Shown here: positions 43,356 to 53,015 of the stretch, one piece after another | How the letters are laid out: each line of letters begins with the position of its first letter | Numbering within the stretch: position 1 is the stretch's first letter | Assembly: GCA_013285465.1 (NCBI GenBank) | Contig: CP053449.1 | Span: 1,760,735-1,824,734, forward strand | Direction: 5' to 3' | DNA from: Pseudomonadota bacterium | Lineage (GTDB): Bacteria > Pseudomonadota > Alphaproteobacteria > Micavibrionales > CSBR16-224 | Length of the DNA stretch: 64,000 bases | The notes under the pieces: model-generated | The model's database searches: none | The model's input: only the letters and a program-made list of their open reading frames with translations | What the model was told of the DNA's origin: nothing | Translations under genes and position numbers: made by a program

Positions 43356-43862
43356 TTACTTGTCGCTCTTGCGCGGGCGTCCGCGGCGTTCGACATAGCC
43401 GGTTTTATCACCGCCTGATTTCGCCATCGTCCGGATCATCTGCAAAAGCTGCTTACGCACATTTTCATCTTCAATGCTGTAATAAGCACGCACCAGCGTC
43501 ATCGTCTCGCGCTTGACCATGATATTGTCTTCCGGCTCGAAAGCGGCCTGACCGTCAGAATCGGCCATCCCCTGCCGTGCAATTTCAGGGCGCGCACGAC
43601 CGCGGCCTGTAAAACCGTCGATAAAATAATCAAAATCGACGTCCAGCACTTTGCAGAAATCAAATAACCGGCTAACGCTAATACGATTCGAGGCACGTTC
43701 ATATTTCTGTACCTGCTGAAATGTCAGCCCAACGGCATCCGCCAGAGATTTTTGGCTCATACCCAGCAATAATCTGCGTGAACGAAGCTGCTGTCCAACA
43801 TGTACGTCAACAGGATGTACGGGTTCACCTGCGGGTCGTCCTCTTGTTTTCCTTTTTGGCAT
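43356..43862 (-). CDS. XRE-family transcriptional regulator with AT-hook-like ends
   Basis: A 168-residue regulator. The helix-turn-helix (about 22-75) reads VGQQLRSRRLLLGMSQKSLA...LTFQQVQKYERASNRIS, a pattern common to small alphaproteobacterial XRE regulators. At the N-terminus TRGRPAG and at the C-terminus RRGRPRK are AT-hook-like minor-groove motifs, an unusual arrangement. A middle acidic linker contains EPEDN. It has its own near-consensus promoter at 43921-43949 and no obvious operator copies. Confidence 0.9.
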   Translation of the reverse strand: MPKRKTRGRPAGEPVHPVDVHVGQQLRSRRLLLGMSQKSLADAVGLTFQQVQKYERASNRISVSRLFDFCKVLDVDFDYFIDGFTGRGRARPEIARQGMADSDGQAAFEPEDNIMVKRETMTLVRAYYSIEDENVRKQLLQMIRTMAKSGGDKTGYVERRGRPRKSDK

Positions 43863-43920
43863 GATCTTTATCTTTTTTAAATATTATCCAGAAAAATTAT
43901 CTTAAATCTTCAGAGCTATT

Positions 43921-43949
43921 TTTATAGCATTGTTAATAAAGTAATGCAA
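43921..43949 (-). promoter_or_regulatory. Promoter of the XRE regulator
   Basis: On the minus strand TTGCAT (43949-43944), 17-base spacer, TATAAA (43926-43921). The start codon lies about 58 bases downstream in AT-rich sequence. Confidence 0.65.
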
Positions 43950-43976
43950 TCGTATTCACAGCGCCATTTCATGATG

Positions 43977-45560
43977 TTATATCCTCTTGCGTGATAGAAA
44001 TGCCGCCAATATCAGAAAAAAAACAACAAAAACAAAAACCGTTTCGTGATGCCGCGCATAAAAACCGGGTGAAACAGCACGGGGCAAGGCAAGGTCAATC
44101 ACCCCCGTCTCTCCAAGCGGCACGGCTTTCAAAACATGCCCGTAAGAGTCGATAACTGCGGAAATACCGGTATTGGCGGCACGTATAAGTGGCAACCCTT
44201 CCTCAATCGCCCGGGCACGTGAAAAGGCAAAATGCTGATACGGCCCGGGGGTATCCCCGTACCAGCCGTCATTGGTCACATTCAACAGCCATGCAGGCCG
44301 TTCTTGACCTGCCGCGGTCACACGACCCGGGAAAATGACCTCATAACAAATCAGCGGACTGAATGACGGAAGACCGAAATCAGACGCCATGTAAGGGCCG
44401 TCACCGGCTTGAAAATCCTCAAACCCCGACAATAAAGCCCCTAATGCCGCAACGGAAACAAATCTGCGAAACGGCACATATTCCCCGAACGGTACCAGAT
44501 GTGATTTCGGATACTGGGCCTTCTCGCCCGTGCGGATATTCAACGCCATCAGACTATTGTAATAATGCTCCCTGCCCTGTTCATCCGGACGGCTGAAAAT
44601 ATTCCCTGTCAGCAGCACCGCATCGGCAGGCAACCCGTTCCGCAATGCCGTACCGACCGCGGGGAAGGCATCAATATCAGCCGTCAAGGCCGTTTCCGGC
44701 CAGATGATAATATCCGCAGGATTCTTTGCATTAGAGAGCGTCAAAAGCTTTTGAAAATTCTCCGCCTGTTTCTCCGCCATCCATTTTTCATGCTGCGGAA
44801 TATTCGGTTGCACCACCCGCAGCATAACCTTGTCATGGAAGACGGTTTCACCCGCCTGCGCAAGACGCCACGCCCCCCACACCCACATCAGCAGCGGCAG
44901 CGCAACCGACACCGCCAATGCGGCACGGGCACGGCGCTTGCCGATTTTCAAAAATACAAAAACCGTCATCATGGCACTTGTCACCGTTAATGCGCCCAGA
45001 CCGTAAACACCCGCCCATGACAAATTCTGCAGCACCGCCAAAGAATGCATCCATGCATATCCGGACAGATTCCACGGAAACCCCGTAAACAAAACCCCGC
45101 GCAGATATTCCGTGATGCACCACAGCGCCGCAAAGGCAAACACACCGCCAATGCGGCTGCTATATTTCAAGACCTGAAAAACGGCAAACCCCAAAAACCC
45201 CGTATAAACAGCTAAAACGGCAGGGATGCCAAACAGCGCCAAGGGAATAATCCACCACCATGCCGCCAGATCGACAAACAGCGCATGCGTCACCCAGAAC
45301 AGCCCGCCCAGAAAGAATCCTGCCCCGAACAGCCAGCCGCGCAGGAAAGCCTGTTTGCGGCTAGCAGCATCTGTCAGTGTCAGATAAAAAAACGGCAATG
45401 TCCCCCATAACACGAAAAACAGACCCGCAGGCGGCATCGCCAAAGCTGTCACCAGCCCTACAGCAAAAATCAGCAGACAGCGCCGCAAAGGGGACATCTC
45501 CGCAATCACATCCGCCATATCAGCGAATTTTTGCTGTGCTGCTTTTTCTGTTTTTGTCAT
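43977..45560 (-). CDS. lnt: Apolipoprotein N-acyltransferase
   Basis: A 527-residue inner-membrane enzyme adding the third acyl chain to lipoproteins. Six or so transmembrane segments fill residues 25-225, then a nitrilase-like periplasmic domain carries the catalytic triad: Glu289 in IIWPETAL, Lys352 in YPKSHLVPFGEY and Cys405 in LICYEVIFPG. A last hydrophobic helix ends the protein. Its ATG lies 41 bases inside the comEC reading frame; an internal Met at residue 15 would avoid the overlap. It would process RlpA and other lipoproteins. Confidence 0.96.
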   Translation of the reverse strand: MTKTEKAAQQKFADMADVIAEMSPLRRCLLIFAVGLVTALAMPPAGLFFVLWGTLPFFYLTLTDAASRKQAFLRGWLFGAGFFLGGLFWVTHALFVDLAAWWWIIPLALFGIPAVLAVYTGFLGFAVFQVLKYSSRIGGVFAFAALWCITEYLRGVLFTGFPWNLSGYAWMHSLAVLQNLSWAGVYGLGALTVTSAMMTVFVFLKIGKRRARAALAVSVALPLLMWVWGAWRLAQAGETVFHDKVMLRVVQPNIPQHEKWMAEKQAENFQKLLTLSNAKNPADIIIWPETALTADIDAFPAVGTALRNGLPADAVLLTGNIFSRPDEQGREHYYNSLMALNIRTGEKAQYPKSHLVPFGEYVPFRRFVSVAALGALLSGFEDFQAGDGPYMASDFGLPSFSPLICYEVIFPGRVTAAGQERPAWLLNVTNDGWYGDTPGPYQHFAFSRARAIEEGLPLIRAANTGISAVIDSYGHVLKAVPLGETGVIDLALPRAVSPGFYARHHETVFVFVVFFLILAAFLSRKRI

Positions 45561-47706
45561 TTTCTCTCACAAAATGTTCCGGCGACCATAAACGTATTCC
45601 ACCCTGCTGCGCAACGGTTTTTACACGCACATCCCCGTCTTTTACAAAGACCGTATGACTGCCGCTGCGCCATAAATCAAAACGGTCAATCACCGTCTCC
45701 GCACGGCATACATGCGGCACGGCATCCTGCGGCGCAATCAGAATATCCGGCGGCGCGGATTCCGCATCACAAAGCATCAAAAACGCCAGCGGGTTACGCA
45801 CAATAATAATGAGCTTTCCATGCTTTTGCCAGCGGCAGCGCAGCCAGTCACATTGCAGATCCTCTCCCGCCTCCCCCTCTTCCGGCCAGACCGGCTGCGG
45901 CTGCCGCAAACCGGCATGACGCTGCCATTGTCCGGCTGTGAATTTTTCACGGCGCAGCGATGATAAGGCCAGTCTTCCGTCTTCAAGACGCAATCCCGCC
46001 AAATCGCCGCGGCCCGAAATATAAATATCGGGTTGCAGGCGCGGCGCAGTATAAACGGCCAGAAAAATACCTGCGGCAATCAGTGCAAATCCGCACAGCC
46101 GGAGTCTTGATTGCCAAAGACACAGCCATAAACCGCCCGCCACGATCAACAGCAAGGCAGAAAGAGACCATGACGGTGCGTAAATCAGCGCATTTCCGCC
46201 TTCCCCGATATCACGTGAAATCTCGTAAATCATATCAACGCCGATGCCCGTCAATTGCAGCGGCCAGTAATGCAGCCCCAGCGGCATCAAAATCAATGCC
46301 GCAATCCCTGCAGGCATAACCAGAAAAGCCGTCAAGGGCACAGCCAGCAAATTGGCAAACAGACTGACCAAACCTGCAACGCGGTGAAAATGAAAAAGGG
46401 AAAACGGCGCCGTCGCCAGCGAGGCAATCACTGTTGTCAAAATCGTACCGAAAAAATACAGCGCTGAACGATGCATGACGCTGGCCTGCCGGTACCAGCT
46501 TTTCCATTTTTCAGACAGTGCTTCATAGAAGGCGATCAAACAAACCACGGCGGCAAAAGACATCTGGAATCCCGCATTCAGAAGCGCATGCGGCGTCAGC
46601 AGCAAAATACCCGCCGCCGCCAAAGCCGCAAGCCGCATTGTCAGCCCCGTGCGGTCCAACATCACCGCCAGTAGCACAACCCCTGTCATCATCACCGCCC
46701 GCTGTGCCGAGACAGGCGCACCGACCAGACACAAATAAACGATGCTGCCGCACAGCGCAAAAGCCGCACTTATTTTCTTGATCGGCCAGTAAAGCGTCAA
46801 CCGTTCCGACAAAGCCAGAACCGCACGCAAAGCAAAGAAAAGCAATCCGGCCACCAGACCGATATGCAAGCCGGAGATTGCCAGCAAATGCGACAGCCCT
46901 GCCGCGCGGATATTCTCCCATGTCTCTTTTGAAATGCCGTCACGCTCCCCTGCCAACAGCGCAGAGACCAGAGAGGCCGTCACCGTGTTTTCAGGAAAAG
47001 CCGCCGCAATGTCACGGCGCACGCTGCTGCGCAATTTTTCCCAAAACAGCGACCAGCCGTTTTTTCCGGCGGCCTGTTCCAGAGTCACAGGGCCCAACGC
47101 ATAGCCCGTCCCGCCCAGCCCGTCAAAATACATCTGGCGACGGAAATTAAAGGCCCCCGGCATAACCGGCAACGGCGGCGGATTGACAATGGCAAGGACG
47201 GAAATACGCATCCCCGGCAGAATGTCACCGTCAAAGGCTTTTTTATAGATTTGCAGCCGCACCTTCTCCGGCGTTTTTTCCGGCGGGCGTTTTTCCAGCG
47301 CCACATCCGACAAAATAATCCGCCAGCCTTTATTCTCCGGCAGCGTATCCGCCTCCGCGACCGTGCCGCTGACCATCGCAGGACCGACACGTTTTTCCAG
47401 CATCGGCGTTTTCCGGTTTTGCGCCTGAAGTGCCGCAGCGGAAAATCCCAGCAATGTCACAAACAGGCACAGCACAACCGCCCGCAAAACGGGCTTTCCT
47501 GCCAGCAATAACAGCAACACCGCCAATATGGCGAGCGACAAAACAGACGCCCACAGCAGCGGCTCCTGCGGCAAGGCATAATAAACGCCCGCGCCGATTC
47601 CAATAAAAACCGGCAGCCACAGCGGCAGTCTTTCGCGCTCGGCGTTCAGAATTTCCGCCGCCTGCACAGAGGCATTCCGTAAAAAACGCTTTAATTGTTC
47701 CATCAT
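45520..47706 (-). CDS. comEC: ComEC/Rec2-family DNA uptake membrane protein
   Basis: A polytopic protein of about 728 residues that in competent bacteria forms the inner-membrane channel for single-stranded DNA. The N-terminal OB-like DUF4131 region is followed by the Competence domain, recognised by HLLAISGLHIGLVAGLL and by PVSAQRAVMMTGVVLL. The C-terminal segment of about 170 residues lacks the HxHxDH motif of the metallo-beta-lactamase domain found in Gram-positive ComEC. ATG 47706 is preferred over a TTG at 47733. No other competence genes are in the window. Confidence 0.9.
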   Translation of the reverse strand: MMEQLKRFLRNASVQAAEILNAERERLPLWLPVFIGIGAGVYYALPQEPLLWASVLSLAILAVLLLLLAGKPVLRAVVLCLFVTLLGFSAAALQAQNRKTPMLEKRVGPAMVSGTVAEADTLPENKGWRIILSDVALEKRPPEKTPEKVRLQIYKKAFDGDILPGMRISVLAIVNPPPLPVMPGAFNFRRQMYFDGLGGTGYALGPVTLEQAAGKNGWSLFWEKLRSSVRRDIAAAFPENTVTASLVSALLAGERDGISKETWENIRAAGLSHLLAISGLHIGLVAGLLFFALRAVLALSERLTLYWPIKKISAAFALCGSIVYLCLVGAPVSAQRAVMMTGVVLLAVMLDRTGLTMRLAALAAAGILLLTPHALLNAGFQMSFAAVVCLIAFYEALSEKWKSWYRQASVMHRSALYFFGTILTTVIASLATAPFSLFHFHRVAGLVSLFANLLAVPLTAFLVMPAGIAALILMPLGLHYWPLQLTGIGVDMIYEISRDIGEGGNALIYAPSWSLSALLLIVAGGLWLCLWQSRLRLCGFALIAAGIFLAVYTAPRLQPDIYISGRGDLAGLRLEDGRLALSSLRREKFTAGQWQRHAGLRQPQPVWPEEGEAGEDLQCDWLRCRWQKHGKLIIIVRNPLAFLMLCDAESAPPDILIAPQDAVPHVCRAETVIDRFDLWRSGSHTVFVKDGDVRVKTVAQQGGIRLWSPEHFVRENDKNRKSSTAKIR

Positions 47707-47759
47707 CCATTTTATAAAGGAAAACAACGGCAAAGAACATAAGGAAAGAAATAGAAGCT

Positions 47760-49184
47760 ATGAGTGTCATCACACGTTTTGCACCTTCCCCCACGGGCTA
47801 TCTTCATATCGGCGGCGCACGCACCGCTTTATTCAACTGGCTCTACGCCCGCCGCCACGGCGGCACATTCCTGTTGCGTATTGAAGACACGGATCGCGAG
47901 CGTTCCACCGATGATGCCATTGAAAAAATCTATGAAGGCATGAAATGGCTGGGACTGGACTGGGATGGCGATGCGGTCTCGCAATTTGAACGCCGCGACC
48001 GTCATGTCGAAATCGCCGAACAGCTGATTGCCGAAGGAAAAGCCTATTACTGCTATTGCTCACCGGAAGAGCTGGACGAGATGCGCGAAAAAGCGCGCGC
48101 CGAAGGCCGCAGCACCGGCTATGACGGGCGCTGGCGCGACCGCGACCCGTCCGAAGCGCCGGAAGGCGTTGCTCCGGTTGTACGGATCAAAGCCCCGCAA
48201 ACAGGCGAAACCGTTATTCAGGATGCCGTACAGGGCGAAGTACGCGTTGAAAACACACAGCTGGATGATATGGTGCTGCTGCGCAGCGACAAAACGCCGA
48301 CCTATATGCTGTCCGTCGTTGTTGATGACCATGACATGAATATCACCCATATCATCCGCGGCAATGACCACCTGACCAACACCTTCCGCCAGATCATGAT
48401 CTATGATGCGATGGGTTGGGAAAAGCCTGTTTTTGCGCATTTGCCGCTCATTCACGGCGCGGATGGTAAAAAACTGTCCAAGCGTCACGGCGCAACAGGC
48501 GTGGAATCATACCGCGATATGGGCTATCTGCCCGAAGCGGTGCGCAACTATCTTCTGCGCCTTGGCTGGAGCCACGGCGATGATGAAATCATCCCCACCG
48601 ACAAAGCGATTGAATGGTTTGATCTGGAACATATCGGCCAATCCGCCGCGCGCTTTGATTTCGACAAGCTCGACAGCATCAACGCCCATTATATGGCGGA
48701 AAAACCTGCGGCAGAGCTTGCCGCATTACTGATACCGTTCCTGTCGGAAAAACTCGGACATGCCCCGACGGAACAGGCTGTGGCATGGATGACGGCAGGT
48801 ATGGCTGATCTGGTAGAACGTGCGAAACGTCTGACCGATCTTGCCGATGAGGCACTGTTCTACGTGCAAAGCCGTCCGCTGCCGCTCAACGACAAGGCAA
48901 AAGACATTCTCGGCGATGCCGCCCGCGACCGCCTTGCCGGATTGAAGCAGAAACTCGCCGTACTGAATGAGGCGGAGTTCACCGCAGAGGAAGTCGAGGC
49001 CACAGTCAAAAACTTTGTCAAAGATAACGGATTGAAATTTCCTGAAATCGGTATGCCGCTGCGCGCAGCTTTGACAGGCACGGGAAGTTCACCTTCCATT
49101 ACCCATGTCGCAGCCATTCTTGGAAAAGAAGAAACACTGGCGCGCCTTGATGATGCTGTCGAGCAGCGTCAGGCTGCCGCCTGA
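47760..49184 (+). CDS. gltX: Glutamyl-tRNA synthetase
   Basis: A 474-residue class I synthetase. The HIGH-type motif is [21 protein letters not shown] at the N-terminus, the KMSKS-type motif is KKLSKRHG near residue 238, and the helical anticodon-binding domain fills the C-terminus. The start lies 54 bases from the divergent comEC start. Whether it is discriminating for tRNA-Glu cannot be told; gatCAB is not in the window. Confidence 0.97.
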   Translation: MSVITRFAPSPTGYLHIGGARTALFNWLYARRHGGTFLLRIEDTDRERSTDDAIEKIYEGMKWLGLDWDGDAVSQFERRDRHVEIAEQLIAEGKAYYCYCSPEELDEMREKARAEGRSTGYDGRWRDRDPSEAPEGVAPVVRIKAPQTGETVIQDAVQGEVRVENTQLDDMVLLRSDKTPTYMLSVVVDDHDMNITHIIRGNDHLTNTFRQIMIYDAMGWEKPVFAHLPLIHGADGKKLSKRHGATGVESYRDMGYLPEAVRNYLLRLGWSHGDDEIIPTDKAIEWFDLEHIGQSAARFDFDKLDSINAHYMAEKPAAELAALLIPFLSEKLGHAPTEQAVAWMTAGMADLVERAKRLTDLADEALFYVQSRPLPLNDKAKDILGDAARDRLAGLKQKLAVLNEAEFTAEEVEATVKNFVKDNGLKFPEIGMPLRAALTGTGSSPSITHVAAILGKEETLARLDDAVEQRQAAA

Positions 49185-49199
49185 CGCCGGACAGAGACT

Positions 49200-50897
49200 C
49201 TAAAACTGTGCGTGAAAACCGATCGGACGCTTCACTTCTTTCTGCTCGGTCGTCGCATGCATACGGCTGATATAGGCCTTGGCATCCGCTTTTGTCACGG
49301 TATTGCGCTCCTCATAGCTCATTGCCTCAACCGCCGCGATTGCATCATCATCGGCATCCGGCATCATGCGCAGCGCCATTTCCGTCGGCATTTTTTCAAC
49401 GAAGTTGCGGACCACGCGAGCATTGGCAAATTGATCACCGACCGCCTCTTTATATTTCATGATCTCTTCAACCGCATAATCGCGCACATCTTCCGGGATA
49501 ATCACATGATTGATCTTTGCAAAATGATCCATGATTTTTGACAGATCTTCCGCGCCATAAGGTTCCAGCACCAGCGCATTGTCAAAACGTCCGCGCAACC
49601 CTTTGTCCGAGCTCAGGAAACGTTCGATATCCTCGTCATAGCCCGCGACAACAATGGTAATATTTTCGCGCTGTTCCTCCATCACGGCAACCAATGCCTC
49701 GACGACACGGAAACCGAAATCGCGTTTTTCACCGTCACCCATTTCCGGCGTCAAATTATGCACCTCGTCGATAAAGAGCACGCCCCCCATCGCATCCGCC
49801 AAGAATTCTTTCATCGCATTTTCGGTCTGACCGATATGGGTCGCGACGACTTTTTCACGCGTCAAATGAACAAATTTACCGTTACTGCGTCCGATGGATG
49901 TCAGCATACGATTGTAATATTGCGCAAAGGTGGTCTTCCCGACCCCTGTCGGGCCGGAAATCCGCGTATGCAATGCCTCTTTCGGTGCATCTTCCGCACC
50001 ATCCTTATGGCGGATACTGTCAAAGACAGCGCGCGCCGATATTGCCCGCATCATGTCCTTGGCCTGTTGCTGCCCGACAAAATTCTCGTTCAGATCCGCA
50101 CGCACCGCTTTTGCGGTTTCTTTTTCTGTTTCCTGTACCATGGGCTTTCCATCATATCCTGTTTTGCCATTGCCTTTTTCTTTGGCATCCGATTTTTCGC
50201 CATTGAAAACGACAGGCAAATTTGACGTGCCGTTATTCTTTTTGGCTTCATTTTTGGTGCGACTGATTTCCAGTGCCCGGTCTTCAAAATCGGTATGTTT
50301 GTTTTCCACAAAGCTGATCAGCGGCTCAAGCGTATCTTTGCGGTGCCGTGCCAAAAACTTCAAATCCGGATCCGTGGCGGATTTTTCCGCATGGGAAATC
50401 ACACTGATCAGCATGTTCAGTATGCTGCCGGTATCCGTGCCAAACGGCACCAACGGGCCGTCTTTCTGATACTCCATAAAGTCGGCATCTTTATAAAGCT
50501 CCCCCACTTCCGTCACAATCTCGCGCATAAAGTTTTTGACGTCACCGCCTTCTTCCAGAATGTCGCGGAAGGATTTTTTCATCAGCATATATGTCGTATC
50601 ATAGGGCAGAACACGTTCGGCAATCACACCAGCCGCTGGGCTTGGCTGCCCGCGCATCGGTTTTTCACGGCCTTGCATACCGCGGTCCAGCAATTCGGAG
50701 ACTGCCAGATTGACGAATTCCTCGTCCAGATCATCCATTTCATACAGGCGTTGCAGGAAATAAAGCGGATGCTCGTAATCTTCCCCCAGCTTCAATTCAT
50801 CAATATCAACACCTTGCGGAATACTGTGGAGTTTCTCCAGATTTTGTTCACGAATAGCATCTTCCAGAATTTGTTCGGCAGGGTAAGTTGTCGTCAT
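49200..50897 (-). CDS. CbbX/SpoVK-like AAA+ ATPase with a long N-terminal region
   Basis: A 565-residue protein. The C-terminal half (about 270-520) is a AAA+ module of the CbbX/SpoVK type: NFVGQQQAKDMM, Walker A GPTGVGKTTF, Walker B GGVLFIDEVHNL, VVAGYDEDIERFL, arginine finger region GLRGRFDN and sensor-2 NARVVRNFVEK. The first 270 residues are acidic and helical with repeat-like elements (HPLYFLQRLYEMDDLDEEFVNLAVSELLDRG) resembling degenerate ankyrin units, then a low-complexity linker. Such ATPases remodel partner proteins. The ankyrin-type gene upstream is a candidate partner. A TATAAT lies about 50 bases before the start. Confidence 0.85.
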   Translation of the reverse strand: MTTTYPAEQILEDAIREQNLEKLHSIPQGVDIDELKLGEDYEHPLYFLQRLYEMDDLDEEFVNLAVSELLDRGMQGREKPMRGQPSPAAGVIAERVLPYDTTYMLMKKSFRDILEEGGDVKNFMREIVTEVGELYKDADFMEYQKDGPLVPFGTDTGSILNMLISVISHAEKSATDPDLKFLARHRKDTLEPLISFVENKHTDFEDRALEISRTKNEAKKNNGTSNLPVVFNGEKSDAKEKGNGKTGYDGKPMVQETEKETAKAVRADLNENFVGQQQAKDMMRAISARAVFDSIRHKDGAEDAPKEALHTRISGPTGVGKTTFAQYYNRMLTSIGRSNGKFVHLTREKVVATHIGQTENAMKEFLADAMGGVLFIDEVHNLTPEMGDGEKRDFGFRVVEALVAVMEEQRENITIVVAGYDEDIERFLSSDKGLRGRFDNALVLEPYGAEDLSKIMDHFAKINHVIIPEDVRDYAVEEIMKYKEAVGDQFANARVVRNFVEKMPTEMALRMMPDADDDAIAAVEAMSYEERNTVTKADAKAYISRMHATTEQKEVKRPIGFHAQF

Positions 50898-50946
50898 AGG
50901 GCCTTCCTCTTCTTTTATATTCTATCAACCCGTTTGCTACGGTTTC

Positions 50947-50978
50947 ATTATAGAAAATAAAAGTTAAGAGATTATTAC
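50947..50978 (-). promoter_or_regulatory. TATAAT promoter with a near-CtrA box before the AAA+ gene
   Basis: On the minus strand GTAA-N7-TTAAC (50978-50963) is one base from a CtrA full site, and 10 bases on comes a perfect TATAAT (50952-50947). Compared with the two exact sites at 25.4-25.8 kb the distance to the -10 is one base shorter. This is suggestive only. Confidence 0.35.
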
Positions 50979-51003
50979 GACAAATAAGAAAGACGTTGAA
51001 AAA

Positions 51004-52566
51004 TTAGAATCGCGGATAGGATCCGCCCTTGTTATTGCGGCGTTTAATGACGCGCAACGGGCGTTTACGCGTATTCATATGTGCGCCGTCAAATTGCGGC
51101 GGATTGGCGGTAAATTTAGCCAGTTTCTCATAGGCCGTGCGGATATGAGAATCATTTTGATGGTCCTTGAAATCCTTAAAAGACACATATTCCTTATCCT
51201 TGCCGTTGACAGTTGTCACACGCGTGACCTCGGCGGAGCGGAAATTGAAAATATGCGAAATCGTAAAGCTGTTCTGGCGGCTGCCCGGCAGACTTTCAAA
51301 ATTCTGGACACGGCGGACGGTATCATCCCCTTCAATCTGCCAGCCATCACCCAGCACTTCCTGTTTGATCTTATCAAGGTGACGCCGCGTGGTGGAGTTG
51401 CGGGCGTATTTCATTGCCTTTTCATAGGTTCCGGCATCCCATTTATCACTTTTGGTAAACAGGGCGTGCAGCATTTCATGTGCACCGTCACCGGCAGCCT
51501 TAAGAATACCGCTTTCGACAATATCCTGCGGCCAGTCCTGACTTTTGTCCAAAAGTTCTTCCACCGTACGCCATTTATTGTGACGTATCATAAAGGAAAG
51601 CAAATAACCGTGCTGTCCCGTCACATCATCAATGCGGTCAATCAAGGCTTTGCGACGTTCAAATTCGCGTTCGCCTTCGCCGGAGCTGCGGTAATGTCCG
51701 GTCGTAATCATATCCGAATGAATATGCAGCGGTGTCACGACAGCACCGCGGCGGCGCAGCAGATCAAGCGCATAATCATTATTCTGGTCAATTGATGCCT
51801 GTACCAGATCGGGGTGGTCCAGCTTGTGATCCATTGCATCCAGCAAATAAAGCAGCTTTTTCGGCTGATCACGCAAGATCGCCTGCCGCGCCAGTTCCTG
51901 CGCATCCATTTTTTCCAGCCAGTCCGGTCCCAGCACTTTCAAGCCGTCAACATCGCTTTGCAGGGCGGCGGCAAAAATATCTGCCGTCTCGGCACCGTCC
52001 AGAATAGACGGAAATTTCTCTTTGACCCAGGCAACAGCCAAGGGCTTATCATAACGCAAACCGTCCATCATCATCTCGGCCACGGCGGCTTCGCGCTTAT
52101 CGGTGTCAATCATCTCCAGAAGATGTTCCGCCATATCCGGACGCCCCTGCTGCAATGCTTCCATCAGACAGTTACCATCCACACGCGCACCGAATGTATA
52201 GAGCAGGTCAACCGCCGCGTCATTCTCGTAACGCACGGCATCACGCATAAAATAGCTGCTTTCTTTCTGGCGGGTCGCCCCCGCCTGCAAAAGCAGTTTC
52301 ACCATATCGGGATTATTTTTATCCAACAGCGCGGCTTGCAGCGGGCCTGCATGCGCATTCACATCTTCACCGTCACATAGTAATTCCCAGACAGCCCAAA
52401 GACTTTTTTCCCGCACAGCCATTTCAAGCCGGAACGAGGTGTTGTGACCTTTCGCATTGCTCAATGCGTCCTTATCCGTTTCCGTCGGACGCGGAATTTC
52501 GACCGTCACCCGCTTACGGAGTTCGGTTTCGCGCTCACGTTTTTTGCTGTTACCAAACAGTCCCAT
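51004..52566 (-). CDS. Ankyrin-repeat-type protein
   Basis: A 520-residue soluble protein. Several degenerate ankyrin units can be read in the first 300 residues (GPLQAALLDKNNPDMVKLLLQAGA, VRYENDAAVDLLYTFGARVD, ALQQGRPDMAEHLLEMID, QASIDQNNDYALDLLRRRGA). The C-terminal 150 residues are different, with a strongly basic end (NTRKRPLRVIKRRNNKGG). The N-terminus is charged, with no signal peptide, so it is cytoplasmic. Ankyrin repeats mediate protein contacts; the AAA+ ATPase 107 bases downstream on the same strand is a plausible partner. Confidence 0.75.
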   Translation of the reverse strand: MGLFGNSKKRERETELRKRVTVEIPRPTETDKDALSNAKGHNTSFRLEMAVREKSLWAVWELLCDGEDVNAHAGPLQAALLDKNNPDMVKLLLQAGATRQKESSYFMRDAVRYENDAAVDLLYTFGARVDGNCLMEALQQGRPDMAEHLLEMIDTDKREAAVAEMMMDGLRYDKPLAVAWVKEKFPSILDGAETADIFAAALQSDVDGLKVLGPDWLEKMDAQELARQAILRDQPKKLLYLLDAMDHKLDHPDLVQASIDQNNDYALDLLRRRGAVVTPLHIHSDMITTGHYRSSGEGEREFERRKALIDRIDDVTGQHGYLLSFMIRHNKWRTVEELLDKSQDWPQDIVESGILKAAGDGAHEMLHALFTKSDKWDAGTYEKAMKYARNSTTRRHLDKIKQEVLGDGWQIEGDDTVRRVQNFESLPGSRQNSFTISHIFNFRSAEVTRVTTVNGKDKEYVSFKDFKDHQNDSHIRTAYEKLAKFTANPPQFDGAHMNTRKRPLRVIKRRNNKGGSYPRF

Positions 52567-52640
52567 TCTGTCTTTCGTTTATGTCATAAAGTTCCAAGAT
52601 TGTTCACTTTACACGATGGTAAGGGGCTGAATCAAGGACA

Positions 52641-52676
52641 AAACAAAAACCGCCGTCCAGACCGGAGGCGGTTTTC
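52641..52676 (-). terminator. Intrinsic terminator after rpsO
   Basis: On the minus strand AAACCGCC and GGCGGTTT form an 8-bp stem (52674-52667 with 52654-52647) with a 12-base loop, followed by TTTTTGTTTT. It ends the rbfA-truB-rpsO transcript. Confidence 0.8.
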
Positions 52677-52700
52677 ATTTTTTCTATACAGAAGAAAAAC

Positions 52701-52970
52701 TTAGCGACGCAGGCCAAGCTTTTTGATGATCTCCTGATAACGCGGCTCGTCTTTGCGCTTCAGGTAATCCAGCAGGCGGCGACGCTTGCTGACCATTCCC
52801 AGAAGACCGCGACGGCTATGCACGTCTTTTTTGTGTTCTTTCATATGTTCCGTCAGATTCGCAATGCGTTCGGACAAAATAGCGATTTGAACTTCGGGTG
52901 ACCCCGTGTCATCTTTCGCGGTTGCATGAGTTTTAATCAACTCCTGCTTTTTTTCTGCTGTAATCGACAT
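52701..52970 (-). CDS. rpsO: Ribosomal protein uS15
   Basis: An 89-residue primary 16S rRNA-binding protein, full family length. Landmarks are [16 protein letters not shown] and [25 protein letters not shown]. The ATG at 52970 is chosen because AAGGAG lies 8 bases upstream; an ATG two codons earlier would be only 2 bases from it. It is last in the truB-rpsO unit and is followed by a clear terminator. Confidence 0.98.
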   Translation of the reverse strand: MSITAEKKQELIKTHATAKDDTGSPEVQIAILSERIANLTEHMKEHKKDVHSRRGLLGMVSKRRRLLDYLKRKDEPRYQEIIKKLGLRR

Positions 52971-53015
52971 CTTCATTTCTCCTTATCAGGTTTATTTCGG
53001 TTTTTACAAAATGCC

